Source: Dryocosmus kuriphilus (Eukaryota; Arthropoda; Insecta; Hymenoptera; Cynipidae). From it: 64,000 nucleotides of DNA. Below the pieces are notes generated by a model, which was not told where the DNA came from, made no database searches, and worked only from the letters and a program-made list of their open reading frames with translations. The position numbers and the translations under genes are program-made. Positions 12,815-23,344 of this stretch are shown piece by piece. The stretch is taken from positions 71,814,252 through 71,878,251 of the forward strand of contig CM076193.1 of NCBI GenBank assembly GCA_038277395.1, read 5' to 3'. Positions within the stretch are counted from its first letter, which is position 1, and every line of letters begins with the position of its first letter.

Positions 12815-13650
12815 TTGAAGAAAAAAAAAACCTGTACTGATTTGTACTCGAGAAATACAACCTCTTTTCCCTTTTGTAAAATTCCGTACGACCATAGTTC
12901 TTGCATGAAAACTAAAAATCAGCAGTTTTCAAAATTAAACTCAAAATCTGAAACTCAAAAAAAAAAAAACTACAAGTCGTAACATAATCAGATTTTGAAA
13001 GAAACAAAACTTGTGTTGGGTTGTGCTCGAGAAATGCAAACACTTTTCTCTTTTGTAAAATTCCGTACGACCAATAGTACCTGAATGAAAACTCAAAATC
13101 TAAACACGAAAATCTCGAAATTCTTAAATTTTGAAAAAACAAAACTTGTGCTGGGTTGTGCTTGAAAAATTCAAACACTTTTCTCTTTTGTAAAGTTCCG
13201 TACGACCAATAGTACCTGAATGAAAACTCAAAATCTAAACACGAAAATCTCGAAATTCTTAAATTTTGAAAAAACAAAACTTGCGCTGGGTTGTGCTCGA
13301 GAAATGCAAATACTTTTCTCTCTTGTAAAATTCCGTACGACCAATAGTTCCTGAATAAAAACTTGCATTTCTTGAGCACAACCCAGCACAAGTTTTGTTT
13401 TTTCAATATCTGATTATTTTGAGACTTAGGTTTTTTGAGCTTCAGGTTTTGAGTTTTAATTTGAGAACTGTTGATCGTATGGAATTTTACAAAAGAGAGA
13501 AGAGACTGAATTTCTCGAGCACAATTCAGAACAAGTTTTGTTTTTTCAAAATTTGATAATTTTGATATTTTTGAGTTTAGATTTTGAGTTTTTATATTAA
13601 AACTGTTGGTCGTACGAAAAGAGGTTGCATTTCCCAAGCACAATTCAGCA
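12815..13650. repeat. ~118-bp minisatellite with an inverted second half
   Basis: Units containing CAAAACTTGTGCTGGGTTGT, then CTCGAGAAATGCAAA and CCGTACGACCAATAGT, repeat from about 12815 to 13360 on the plus strand, then on the minus strand from about 13361 to 13650. The 243-codon minus-strand open frame at 12912-13643 reads straight through the array and only repeats its period (about 39 residues), so it is a by-product. The head-to-head layout suggests a fold-back origin. Confidence 0.75.
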
Positions 13651-13689
13651 CAAGTTTTAATTTTCTAAAATAAAATTTTATTTTATTTT

Positions 13690-13990
13690 TCATTTTTTTT
13701 TTTTTTTGAAAATCGTTAATTTTTCGTAGTTTTTCTTTGCGGCAAAAAATTCAGTGCACTCTAATCTACTTAGCACAACCTTTGATTTTAGGTTAAAAAT
13801 AACTTGCGCTTCCAAAAAAAAAAAAAAAAAAAAAAAAACGTTTTTATCAATTGTGGCCGTAATTTTGGGTTTTTCAAAAAATCGTTTGCGGCGCAAAAAT
13901 CTAGCACAATTTAGCACAACTTTCATTTTTTGGAAATTTTTAGTTTGCGGTTCTAACTTCCGGCATATCGAAACAGCATCATTTTTTTTG
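13690..13990. repeat. Two diverged copies of a ~130-bp unit around a 25-A run
   Basis: AAAATCGTTAATTTTTCGTAG... TTTGCGGCAAAAAATT near 13710 is echoed by AAAAAATCGTTTGCGGCGCAAAAAT near 13880, each followed by a TAGCACAA word. A run of 25 A occupies 13814-13838. No gene is supported. Confidence 0.5.
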
Positions 13991-14147
13991 TAGTTATCGA
14001 AAAAATTATCTGTTTCACAGCAAGGAATCCTCTGGAAGGATTCTTAATTGCCTTCTTAAGCTATTACACGTTTAGCTTATGCATAGAAAAAAATGAGTCA
14101 ACGAAAATTTCCTTGACTGCACTCGATTTTATGGATAAGACAAAAAT

Positions 14148-14861
14148 TTAAAAATATTTCATTAACATTTTTGAAATTTCAATTACTTTTTAGTGAAGAA
14201 TTCTAAAATAATACTTGAAGTTTCCCTTGATGTCAGAGTGGTTAAGAGTCAAAGAAATTTTCAAGTACTGTTTTATAATTCTCATTTCTTTCGTGTAAAA
14301 GTTATTGTATAGTTAATAAGTTATCGACAAGAGGTGGATTCCATGTCAAGTGACCATACAAATTTTTTTGTTAGAAAGGGGTTTGGCAGTAACTGAGTGT
14401 GTTCAATCCTTTGGTACTGAAGAAAAATCTGACAAACATTTTTTTGAAGAATTGATAAAAATAGCAAAGGTATGGGATTTTAAAGCTTTTGGACAAACGA
14501 GGGTCTGAATATTAGATACAAGTTCTGTAAGTTTCGTAGTGGGACAGACAGTGGTTCACGGTAAAGAAATTAAATTAGAATGCAACGCCCGACACGAAGA
14601 AGTTTCTGCGATTGTTGCGTTTCATAGTGAGATAAAGCCTAGAAAATTTTCCAAAGGACGAAAAAAATTCGATTTGTATAAAATTAATTACTTGAGTGTT
14701 TTCTGAGTCGAAAATTCAAAAAAAATATTGCATTAAAAAACTAAAACTAAAAATTGAAAATGGCGACGAGGATTTGCAAATCAAAAATATTTTTTAAACG
14801 GTTTTTTTAAGTCACAAAATTTAAATATTGTATAAATAATGAAGAAATTAGAAAGATATAT
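14148..14861 (+). repeat. R repeat, left-arm copy, 5' part (before the gypsy insertion)
   Basis: This matches, as reverse complement, 44270-44995 in unit A and 58410-59130 in unit B. Similarity starts at about 14148 (AAAAATATTTCATTAACATT) and runs to the gypsy insertion at 14861; it resumes at 23345. The right-arm copies run at their matching outer edge into a partial duplication of R. Identity to the right copies is high but visibly lower than between units A and B. Confidence 0.8.
14320..14706 (+). pseudogene. Decayed open frame in R, one in-frame TGA, unknown product
   Basis: A single frame stays open from 14320 to the stop at 14704-14706 except for one TGA at 14506-14508. It contains short protein-like runs such as LAVTECVQSFGTEEKSDKHF and, after the TGA, VVGQTVVHGKEIKLECNAR. 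The same TGA is present in the two inverted copies (about 44625 and 58765), which also lack 5 nt near the HGKEIK codons and are frameshifted there. I recognise no family. It may be the remains of a transposon or captured host gene, or chance; there is no spliced model. Confidence 0.3.
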
Positions 14862-15934
14862 TGTAACCCGGGAGTTTGTTAGCCTGCCAGTAAGCAACCA
14901 CCCTCGCATGGAAGTAGCAAGGGAGAGAGATCCTACAGGGGAGAGAGAAAAAGCTACAGAGCATGCCTGGGATCTCCCACCCACGCAGGAAGAAGGAAGA
15001 TGCTGGGACTTTTTCTCGCGTGGCCCATATAAGCCGGACTCGCGAGAAGAAGTCATGATTCGGCGACTCGCCAGCGAGTCGCAAGCCTCAGCAGCTACAG
15101 AAGCTCGTGGGGACTAGAAAGTTCACTCTCTAGCACTGCCACGACTATTGTCGCTCAAAGCTATCTAAGAAGGATTTCGCTAGTGGAGGGTATACCCTAG
15201 CCAAAGACTTCTAGAAAGTTGGTTTGCCCTCGAAGCCGAGGTTTCTGGTATTTGCATTAAGGATTATGAGCATGGGGAGTAAGTGGTTCTACTGCTTATG
15301 TCTGCCATGCACTAATCGATAATACAAAGGGTTAGAACGTTGGACTTATCCTCAGCCATTGAATGTTCGGAAGAGGCACAGGGTTCCAAGGGTCCACTCT
15401 TGGTATCTGCTGGGAATCTTGCTAGCATTCATTTTCTGAGAGCCAGAAAATTGGAATAAAACTTTTAAGTGAAATAAAGAAAAATCTCTCCCTCTCCTTT
15501 CCTGGGGTTCACCTTTAGGGGGATAACTATTTTCAAATGCGAGGAGTCTTATGTAGATACTAGTTCTTAAGAAAAGGCCTTATGCTAATTATGTAAATCG
15601 TGTAAGAATGGCCGTATAATATTAAGAAAGCAGAATTACCAGTCGAATAAGAATATTTGTTAAAGGAAGGTACGTGTAATGTAATGAGTAAGGAGAAAGG
15701 AGACAAATAGAATTAGTTTAGTTTGAATAATTATTCATAAAAATAGAAATTGATTATTATAAAACATTTTAAGAGAGACTTAGCACTATTTTAAAAGCGA
15801 TCTTTGTATACGATACTAATTTAAAGTGCTTCTATGAATAAACTGTAGTATTAATCTAAAAAGAAAAATCTTATTCTTTCTTCTGTGCGATTCCAATTTT
15901 ATAATCATTCTATCCCTAAAGGTCAAGGGTTACA
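14862..15934 (+). repeat. 5' LTR
   Basis: It begins TGTAACCCGGGAGTTTGT and ends GGTCAAGGGTTACA, matching 22276-23344. A TATA-like TATAAG at 15028-15033 and an AATAAA at 15837-15842 are candidate promoter and polyadenylation signals. Differences from the 3' LTR include a 6-bp CTCCCT-type indel near 15490 and a 2-bp indel near 15555. Confidence 0.95.
15028..15033 (+). promoter_or_regulatory. Candidate LTR TATA box
   Basis: TATAAG lies in CCCATATAAGCCGGAC about 170 bp into the LTR. The 3' LTR keeps TATAAG at 22442-22447 but with CG in place of CA just upstream. The transcription start has not been mapped. Confidence 0.45.
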
Positions 15935-15937
15935 TTT

Positions 15938-15955
15938 TGGCGCAACAACGTGTGG
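15938..15955 (+). other. Primer-binding site
   Basis: TGGCGCAACAACGTGTGG starts 3 nt after the 5' LTR. A PBS begins with TGG because tRNAs end in CCA. The complement reads CCACACGTTGTTGCGCCA; I do not assign the tRNA with confidence. Confidence 0.7.
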
Positions 15956-16257
15956 GGCACAGAAAGTATAAAAAAGAAGAAGATTTTTTTTACCTGCTAT
16001 TTTATAAATAAATAAAAAACAATGTGTAAGAATAATAATAATAATAATGTATAGTCAAAAAAGAGAGATACCAGAACATATCAAAAAAAGGATAGCAGAA
16101 AGAAAACTTTCAGAAGCAAGACAGGTACAAGAAGCCTTAGACAGATTGATGGGGAGAAAAGAATTCATTCGGAAGAGCCTACCGCCACCAACAAGTAGAA
16201 AAAAAAACAACCAATAGGGGTACATGACCTCAAATAAGTTAAGAGAACAGAGGTGTA

Positions 16258-17572
16258 ATGAGAAAACATAACCTAAGATCAATGAAAAGGATAGAAGAGG
16301 AAAGAAACAAAATGGAACTAGACAAGATAATCACAGACAAAGAAGAAGGGAGATGTATGAGAGAAGAAAGGGAGCAAGAAACGATAAACCTTGAACAAAT
16401 GTGGAGAAAAATGGAAAATAAACTGCATGAATTAGAAGACAGAGTCCATAAAAGAATAGAGGAAGAGAAACGAGAGAAGGAGAAATTAGAAAATACCAAA
16501 GAAAAAGAAATTCAGAAGAAGATAAACACTTTACAAACCAATGTGACAAGATCACTGGAAAGAATCGTCAACGCTACACAAAATCTAGAAGAGAGGAGCA
16601 GTCAGATGGAGACACAAATAAATTTATTTGGAGTCCAACAAAGTAAACTCAATGAAATAATAAGTGAAAGAGAAAGGGGACCGGAGGGAGAAACGAATTT
16701 TCGAGGAACGAATATAAATTACATTCTACCACCAGAATTTAGCGGTCTGGGTAGCCCAATAAAATACCTAAATCAAATCCAACAATATTGGAGGGCAGTC
16801 AAGCCAAGGAACCAGGACATTGGATACCTTTTGGAGAGATCGTTGACAGGATCTCCTGGAGATTGGTGGCAGATTATAAAGAATGATACCACCAGCTTCG
16901 AGGGGTTCCTTGAAAAATTCAGGAGTAGATACTGGAACGAGCATACCCAGCATGACATAAAAAAAACGTCTTGAGTTCGGCACATACAATCAAGAGAAGG
17001 ATGGATCCAGAGCCGAATATGCCACCAAATTATATGCTGAGGTGCGAGAGCTACAACCACCTTTGAGTTGCCTAGAAATAACTCAGAAATTTGCCCGCCA
17101 TTTTGGAGAAGAGATCAAATATGCCATTGTAGGAAGGGGAGTTGACACATTTGAAAGTTTAATCAAATTATTGGAAGATTTTGACAGGATTGGTACAACC
17201 AATACAATAGTAAATGTAAGAAATACTAAATTGGAATATCAGAATCAGTATAAACCTCAGGCGTCGCGACCTCAACCAGGATCTTGGCGGAATTCTCAGA
17301 ATGGGGGGCAGGACTATAAAAATCAGCCGACATCCAATAATTATGGAAAATGGAACAATGGAACGTCAGGAACACCAAACTTTCCAAGAGGAAGTGACAT
17401 GCCAAGAAAATTTTATGGAACCGGGGGACAAGGGGGTCAGTGGAACAGCAACCCACCTGAAAGGAATTCCCAACAACCATATGGTGTGAGAAACATGGAG
17501 ATTGAAGAAGAAAACGCCCAAGAAATAGTAGGAGAACTCGAATCGGGAAACGGGAATCTGTCACGCGAATAA
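16258..17572 (+). pseudogene. gag: gag (capsid polyprotein), frameshifted
   Basis: Two frames make up gag. Positions 16258-16974 give 238 codons, beginning with a highly charged, E/K/R-rich coiled coil (about residues 5-125) and then capsid-like sequence (PPEFSGLGSP, GDWWQIIKN, FLEKFRSRYW). The frame breaks at an A8 run near 16963-16970 and capsid continues in another frame into 17042-17572 (KFARHFGEEI, LLEDFDRIG). The C-terminus is G/N/Q/P-rich with no CCHC zinc knuckle. Gypsy gag builds the virus-like particle. The A-run break may be a sequencing indel, a programmed shift or a mutation. Confidence 0.8.
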
Positions 17573-17689
17573 ACATCGATGAGGGTGAGGAAGGAGGCGT
17601 GACAGACAATATTATAATCATCACCCACATGTTGCAGAATACTAGAGAAGAGCTGTTAAAAGAAGAAACGGAGACGGAAAAAAAAGAGT

Positions 17690-17995
17690 TAACTTGATGC
17701 TATATCGCAAATTTACAGGTAGGGGGGATCCTTACTAAAGCCCTAGTCGACACAGGTGCAGAAGTAAGTTGCATATCAGAGGGATTCATCAATAATAACA
17801 AGGAGAGGTTCGACCAATATCCTAAACTTCCTATATCTGGGGTGGCAGTCAAAGGACCGATTGGCGGACGAGCTGTTAGGCTCAATAAACAAATTTACAC
17901 TGATATTCAACTACCGGGAAATACCATTCAAATACCTTTTCTCATTATCCCCAGACTGGCAGACCATGCATTTTGGGAATTGATATGTTAAAACA
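17690..17995 (+). pseudogene. pol: Retropepsin-like aspartic protease segment of pol
   Basis: The active-site motif LVDTGAEVSC is encoded at about 17743-17772, followed by typical retropepsin spacing (GPIGGRAVRLNKQIYTDIQL, then FLIIPRL). The frame is lost near 17975, where the expected LGID motif continues in a different frame. A stop (TGA, about 17696) lies just upstream in the same region. This domain would cleave Gag and Pol during particle maturation. Confidence 0.75.
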
Positions 17996-19752
17996 ATTAA
18001 AAACCAAAATAGACTTAGACACTAATTTAATGACATTCCCTTATTTAGAAGGAGCACCTTGCGTAAAAATTATGGAAGAAGGCAACATAATGGGTAACGC
18101 AAGCCTTGGCCATTTAAATAATCTCGAAATTAAGAAAGATCACCCAGATATGGAAATACCAGAAGGAGGGAAGGAAGACGTGACGCAGCAAGAGATTGAG
18201 GACAAAATACGTGAATGCACTGAAATTGACACCTACATAAAAAAAAACTCAAGGATCTACTTTTTAAATATAAAAAAGTATTTCGAAAGAAACCTGGGCT
18301 GCTAAGATCCTATGAACATACGCTACATGTAAAAGATGGACAACCATTCATAAGTCGCAGCTATCCTATACCAATGGCATACCGTGAACAGGTCGACTCA
18401 GAAATACAAAAGATGCTGGACATGAAGATCATTCTAAGATCCCAAAGTCCATACATAAATCCCATAGTACCGGTACTAAAAAAAGATGGAACGGTACGAC
18501 TCTGTCTTGACGCTCGGAAGCTGAATGAATTGTTGATAGAAGATTGGGAGTGTCCTGAGCCAACTGAAATCTTATTTCAGAGATGTAAAGGAATGAACAT
18601 CATGTCCAATTTGGACATGACCAGTAGTTTCTGGCAGGTGCCTTTACACCCGGACTCAAGAAAATATACAGCCTTCCAGTATCGAGGAAAAATCTACGAA
18701 TTCCAAGTGGTTCCGTTTGGATTGAAAACTAGTACAGCGGCCTTGGTGAGAGGGTTAGACCAGGCATTGAAAGGAATCGGGGAGCACATAATTTCTTTCG
18801 TGGATGATACCTTAATCACTTCGGAGTCTTACACGCAACATTTAAAACACCTAGAGGAAATCCTAAATGCCTTACAAGAGAACAAACTTGACCTTGAATC
18901 TAGAGAAATCTCACTTCTATAAGAAAGAAACCAGGTTTCTAGGTTTCATAATCACCCACGGAAGGAATCAAGCCAGACCCGGAGAAAATAGAAAGTATTC
19001 AGAGCTTCCCGTCGCCTCGAAACATTAAACAGTTACGAGGATTTTTAGGATTAATAAACTTTTATTCTAAGTTTAACCACAACCACGCGTCAGAAATTAT
19101 CCCGCTGCTCAAGCTTATAAAAAAGGGAGTTGCTTGGGATTGGAATCTGGAAGCGCAGAAGGCCTTTGAAAAAGTCAAGAGGTTATTTTGTGAATCAATT
19201 CTGCTCTACTTTCCAGATCCACGTAGACCATATTACTTAGAGACCGACGCTAGTGGCCATGCACTGGGAGCTGTACTCTATCAAGTGAATGACGAACAAG
19301 AAAAAGAATTGATATCTCTGGCAAGTCGAACCTTGAAAGGACCAGAACTAACATATTTCACCACAGAGAAAGAACTATTAGCGATTGTTTGGGCCCTGCA
19401 AAAATTTCGAACATATTTGCTAGGAGCTCAGATAATTAATAGGACGGATCACATGGCACTAAAATTCTTGAAAACTTGTAAGTTTGGTAATGCCCGACTT
19501 ACCAGATGGATTTTAGCTATCCAAGACTACCAAATCACCCTAGAACACATTCCGGGCAAAAATAATATTATGGCAGACATGCTGAGCAGGATACAGGTGG
19601 AAGAAACTCGAAAGAAAACAAGAAAAGAAACGCTAGTAACAATCAACGCACTCCAGTATGAATGTAGCCAGGGAATTCGACAGCAAATTCAGAACATCCA
19701 GGAGATACAGAACAAAGACGAAAAATTAATTTTAAAAAAAAAAAGGAGATAA
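17973..19752 (+). pseudogene. pol: Reverse transcriptase and RNase H of pol, several frameshifts
   Basis: The linker and RT start (17973-18305) break near 18290. The RT palm follows at 18374-18922 with VPVLKKDGTVRLCLDARKLN, LDMTSSFWQVPLH and FVDD as the catalytic box (usually YVDD or FVDD in this family). Frame changes near 18905 and 18955 lead to the RT thumb/connection (GFLGLINFYSKF, about 19030-19070). RNase H begins near YLETDASGHALGAVL (about 19230) and continues through YFTTEKELLAIVWAL, HMALKFL and IPGKNNIMADMLSR, ending at 19752. All catalytic blocks are visible but not in one frame. Confidence 0.9.
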
Positions 19753-19769
19753 GAAAAGAGACACACGGC

Positions 19770-20921
19770 CATGGAAGATACGTCATAAGAAATCACATTT
19801 TATTTCATCAAGATGGTATCTGTCAACGAGTGGTGGTACCAAAGGCTTTAATTGAAACTTTGATTTGGGAATGCCACGTATCCTACGGACATTGTGGGAC
19901 TGCAAAAACTGAAAAAATACTCAAGGAATATTTTTATCATTCCAAATTAGCTAAGCTGCTGGTAAGAAAGGTGGTAAGCACATGTGACTCGTGCCAAAGA
20001 AACAAGGTACGAACTACCTCCTTACAAGCACTACAACGGCCAGTCTTACCTCAAGCACCTTTGGAACTTCTGTCTATAGATTTTCTAGGACCATTAACCC
20101 CCTCGAAATATGGAAGTGAGCACATATTAGTCATGCTTGATACCTTCACCAAATATGTCAAGCTATATCCCTTGAAAAGAGCCACCAGTGAAGGGTCTAT
20201 AAAAAAATTAGACAACTTCTTAAGAGAGGTAGGAAAACCATTGAGAATCCTATCGGACAGAGGAACGCAATTCACGAGTCGAAGATGGTCAGAAGCCTTA
20301 GATGAAATAGGCATCAGGATGACCCTCACCTCGATTAGGCACCCTCAGGCCAACATGGTGGAACGAGTAAATAGAGAAATCGCTCGACTCATGAGAATGC
20401 TCTTACCCGCTGAGAGGCACGCGACATGGTATTCACAGCTGCCAATAATAGAATCTATTATGAATGAAACTCCGCATGATACTACGGGGGTCACGCCACA
20501 TGAAGCCATGTGGGGTGAAAAACCTGAACGATGGTGGGAGAAACTAGTACCAGAAACGTGGGAGAGGCCACAAGAGGAGAGAAAGCAACAAATTGAAAGG
20601 ATCAGACAAGCCATAAAAAAAAATCGTGAGAAACGATTACAACGAGCAAATAAGAAACGAAAAGGAATTCAGTTCGGGATAGGTGAATGGGTCCTAGTGA
20701 AGGCTTGTAACATCTCGAATCCTCGGACAGGTGTAATGGCAAAATTCCTACCTCTGTACGAGGGACCGTACCTCATTTGGCAACAAGTCGGAGAAAACGT
20801 CTATATTCTCAGAGAAATAGAAAAAGATAAAATCAGGGGTCAATACCACGCGGATAGTCTCCGGAAATACAGGAGGAAGGAAGAGTGCGGGGAGGAGAGT
20901 CCCATAGAGAGAGGAAACTGA
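19770..20921 (+). CDS. pol: Integrase domain of pol (frame intact)
   Basis: From the first ATG in frame (19830) there are 363 codons; the true polyprotein frame extends upstream to about 19770. It shows the HHCC zinc-binding N-terminus (H16, H21, C52, C55), a catalytic triad D84 (SIDFLGPL), D143 (LSDRGTQF), E178 (MVERVNRE) with the canonical DD35E spacing, and a basic C-terminal region with a GEWVLVK / FLPLYEGPYLI module typical of gypsy integrases. It inserts the cDNA copy. It would be made as part of Gag-Pol, so this copy depends on the broken upstream frames. Confidence 0.93.
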   Translation, partial: HGRYVIRNHILFHQDGICQRVVVPKALIETLIWECHVSYGHCGTAKTEKILKEYFYHSKLAKLLVRKVVSTCDSCQRNKVRTTSLQALQRPVLPQAPLELLSIDFLGPLTPSKYGSEHILVMLDTFTKYVKLYPLKRATSEGSIKKLDNFLREVGKPLRILSDRGTQFTSRRWSEALDEIGIRMTLTSIRHPQANMVERVNREIARLMRMLLPAERHATWYSQLPIIESIMNETPHDTTGVTPHEAMWGEKPERWWEKLVPETWERPQEERKQQIERIRQAIKKNREKRLQRANKKRKGIQFGIGEWVLVKACNISNPRTGVMAKFLPLYEGPYLIWQQVGENVYILREIEKDKIRGQYHADSLRKYRRKEECGEESPIERGN

Positions 20922-21076
20922 CCTAAGGCAACACGAAAGTGCAGCATCTTTGATGGAAGTCAGCTTCACTCGCAAACTGTCTAACAGGTTCTGGAGGGAT
21001 GGAAAATAGGAGGTGGAAACTCAAGAGGTGGAAGAAGGGATGATGGATCGTTCGCAACACAAAACTGAGTGTAGGA

Positions 21077-21994
21077 ATGACACTGCTCTCAATTAGTCCC
21101 AAACCATCGAGAGGAAAACGAGCCAACATCATGCCGGAAGCAGCCTGTCAGTGTGAATATCGGGACACCCGACAAACTGTGGGTATCCAATGCGATGGAC
21201 CAGAAGAAAAAGTGAAGGTCATACAGGAATTTCAAAATAATTGTCCCTTCAAGTTTGCGAGGCGTCGGGGTTCCCATGAACATCCTAAAAAGAAGGCGAG
21301 ACTGCCAAAGGAACTCTGCAATAAAGGGATGAGCACTGACAAGATTCCAAGAAATAAAACCGCGAGACGCCACACAGACACCAACGACTTGGAGGAATAC
21401 ATCGGCGCAGAACAGCCACCCATCCTGCCAATTGAACGCCCAACGATCCCTGAAGAAAAGGTGGAAGCACCAATAGAAAGAAAAGAGAGCGTGAAAAGCA
21501 AAATACGCCAACATTATTTGAAAATCTTACAAGCACCTCGGCGGGAGGAAAGCCGTTCTTTAAGAGAAATTTCCATCAACTCCCAGCGGTTAAGGAAGCA
21601 AAGTCAGAAGAGCAGAGACGAAGAGAGAAAAAGAACGAAAGAGGCAAAGAAGAGACCCTGCAGTGAAAAGGGAGATTCAAAAGAAAATAAGGGGAGAAAG
21701 CTGAGCCGGACAGAACTGTTGTATCGAGACATCCTGCAGGCAGAGGCAAGCAGGCCAGTAGTGAGGCCGCCTGTGTCAAAAGAGGCAATAGGAGTCAAGA
21801 GTAACACCCTGATCGACCAATGGGGGCCAATCGTGGAGGGAGAAGAGCTGAGGCAGAACTATCATCTGTGGTCGCCGAGTCAGGCATGGCCATTGTCGTC
21901 CACGTGGAGTCGAAGGGAAAGTGATTGGCGGAAGCTACCGGAGAATAACAACAAGGAGACCTTCCGTCGGCTGCAATTCGAATTCAGCAATTAA
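21077..21994 (+). CDS. ORF3: basic 305-residue protein of unknown function
   Basis: An uninterrupted frame lies 155 bp after the integrase stop and ends 281 bp before the 3' LTR, where env would sit in an errantivirus-like element. The product has no signal peptide, hydrophobic segment or furin-like site, so it is not an envelope. It is rich in K, R and E, with an N-terminal cysteine-bearing stretch (ACQCEYRDTRQTVGIQCD, about residues 23-40), a repeated ELLYRDILQAEASR / YLKILQAPRREESR-like module and a C-terminal tryptophan-containing tail. A nucleic-acid or nuclear role is a guess from charge. It stays open while gag and pol are broken. Confidence 0.6.
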   Translation: MTLLSISPKPSRGKRANIMPEAACQCEYRDTRQTVGIQCDGPEEKVKVIQEFQNNCPFKFARRRGSHEHPKKKARLPKELCNKGMSTDKIPRNKTARRHTDTNDLEEYIGAEQPPILPIERPTIPEEKVEAPIERKESVKSKIRQHYLKILQAPRREESRSLREISINSQRLRKQSQKSRDEERKRTKEAKKRPCSEKGDSKENKGRKLSRTELLYRDILQAEASRPVVRPPVSKEAIGVKSNTLIDQWGPIVEGEELRQNYHLWSPSQAWPLSSTWSRRESDWRKLPENNNKETFRRLQFEFSN

Positions 21995-22256
21995 GTCACG
22001 GGTCAAAACTGACACCCTTGTGGACCCTTGGTTCGACGCAGCTAGGTTGAAGTCCATCCATACCCTATCTAGAATATAAGATACTAATTTTAAGGTTCTA
22101 ATTACGATTTAGATCTCGATGTAAAAAAAAAAAGAAAAGAAAAAAAAAGAAGACCTATAATCTGCATTAGAATGTAACTCGGCTAGGCTCTGATTATTTT
22201 TAAAATTTAGGCATACTATGTAATGGTAGGTTAGGTTAAAGATTCAGCTAAATTTT

Positions 22257-22271
22257 AAAAATAAAGGGGGG
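22257..22271 (+). other. Polypurine tract
   Basis: AAAATAAAGGGGGG lies 4 nt before the 3' LTR, as expected for plus-strand priming. Confidence 0.8.
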
Positions 22272-22275
22272 CAAC

Positions 22276-23344
22276 TGTAACCCGGGAGTTTGTTAGCCTT
22301 CCAGTAAGCAACCACCCTCGCATGGAAGTAGCAAGGGAGAGAGATCCTACAGGGGAGAGAGAAAAAGCTACAGAGCATGCCTGGGATCTCCCACCCACGC
22401 AGGAAGAAGGAAGATGCTGGGACTTTTTCTCGCGTGGCCCGTATAAGCCGGACTCGCGAGAAGAAGTCATGATTCGGTGACTCGCCAGCGAGTCGCAAGC
22501 CTCAGCAGCTACAGAAGCTCGTGGGGACTAGAAAGTTCACTCTCTAGCGCTGCCACGACTATTGTCGCTCAAAGCTATCTAAGAAGGATTTCGCTAATGG
22601 AGGGTATACCCTAGCCAAAGACTTCTAGAAAGTTGGTTTGCCCTCGAAGCCGAGGTTTCTGGTCTTTGCATTAAGGATTATGAGCATGGGGAGTAAGTGG
22701 TTCTACTGCTTATGTCTGCCATGCACTAATCGATAATACAAAGGGTTAGAACGTTGGACTTATCCTCAGCCATTGAATGTTCGGAAGAGGCACAGGGTTC
22801 CAAGGGTCCACTCTTGGTATCTGCTGGGAATCTTGCTAGCATTCATTTTCTGAGAGCCAGAAAATTGGAATAAAACTTTTAAGTGAAATAAAGAAAAATC
22901 TCTCCTTTCCTGGGGTTCACCTTTAGGGGGATAACTATTTTCAAATGCGAGGAGTCTTATGTGTAGATACTAGTTCTTAAGAAAAGGCCTTATGCTAATT
23001 ATGTAAATCGTGTAAGAATGGCCGTATAATATTAAGAAAGCAGAATTACCAGTCGAATAAGAATATTTGTTAAAGGAAGGTACGTGTAATGTAATGAGTA
23101 AGGAGAAAGGAGACAAATAGAATTAGTTTAGTTTGAATAATTATTCATAAAAATAGAAATTGATTATTATAAAACATTTTAAGAGAGACTTAGCACTATT
23201 TTAAAAACGATCTTTGTATACGATACTAATTTAAAGTGTTTCTATGAATAAACTGTAGTATTAATCTAAAAAGAAAAATCTTATTCTTTCTTCTGTGCGA
23301 TCCCAATTTTATAATCATTCTATCCCTAAAGGTCAAGGGTTACA
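22276..23344 (+). repeat. 3' LTR
   Basis: It begins TGTAACCCGGGAGTTTGT and ends GGGTTACA, then ATAT target duplication. About 99% identical by eye to the 5' LTR. The first part also reads as short minus-strand frames (22244-22498), which are shadows. Confidence 0.95.

Larger units (their letters stand above)
14862..23344 (+). mobile_element. Ty3/gypsy LTR retrotransposon, 8.5 kb, with extra 3' ORF
   Basis: Two LTRs of 1073 and 1069 bp (TGTAACCC...TTACA) bound a gag, protease, RT, RNase H, integrase order, which defines Ty3/gypsy. They are followed by a 305-codon ORF before the polypurine tract. A 4-bp duplication (ATAT) flanks it. The insertion is in R, and the matching unoccupied sites at about 44263 and 58400 (on the other strand GAAAGATATGTATAAAAAA) show a precise insertion. 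The LTRs differ by about ten substitutions and two short indels over ~1.07 kb (~1%), so insertion is recent. Gag and pol nevertheless carry several frameshifts, so this copy is unlikely to be autonomous. Confidence 0.95.

Noticed and set aside
12912..13643. 243-codon minus-strand ORF
   Set aside because: It reads through an array of ~118-bp repeats, its residues repeat with that period, and it changes phase with the inverted half. It is not a protein gene.
14506..14508. Conserved TGA as a selenocysteine codon
   Set aside because: No SECIS-like element or selenoprotein similarity could be identified; shared ancestry of the three copies explains conservation.
14781..15117. Several ~80-90-codon ORFs at the start of each LTR (also 22244-22498)
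   Set aside because: They lie fully inside LTRs, overlap in three frames and have no domain.
21077..21994. ORF3 as an envelope gene
   Set aside because: No signal peptide, transmembrane segment, fusion-peptide-like stretch or cleavage site.
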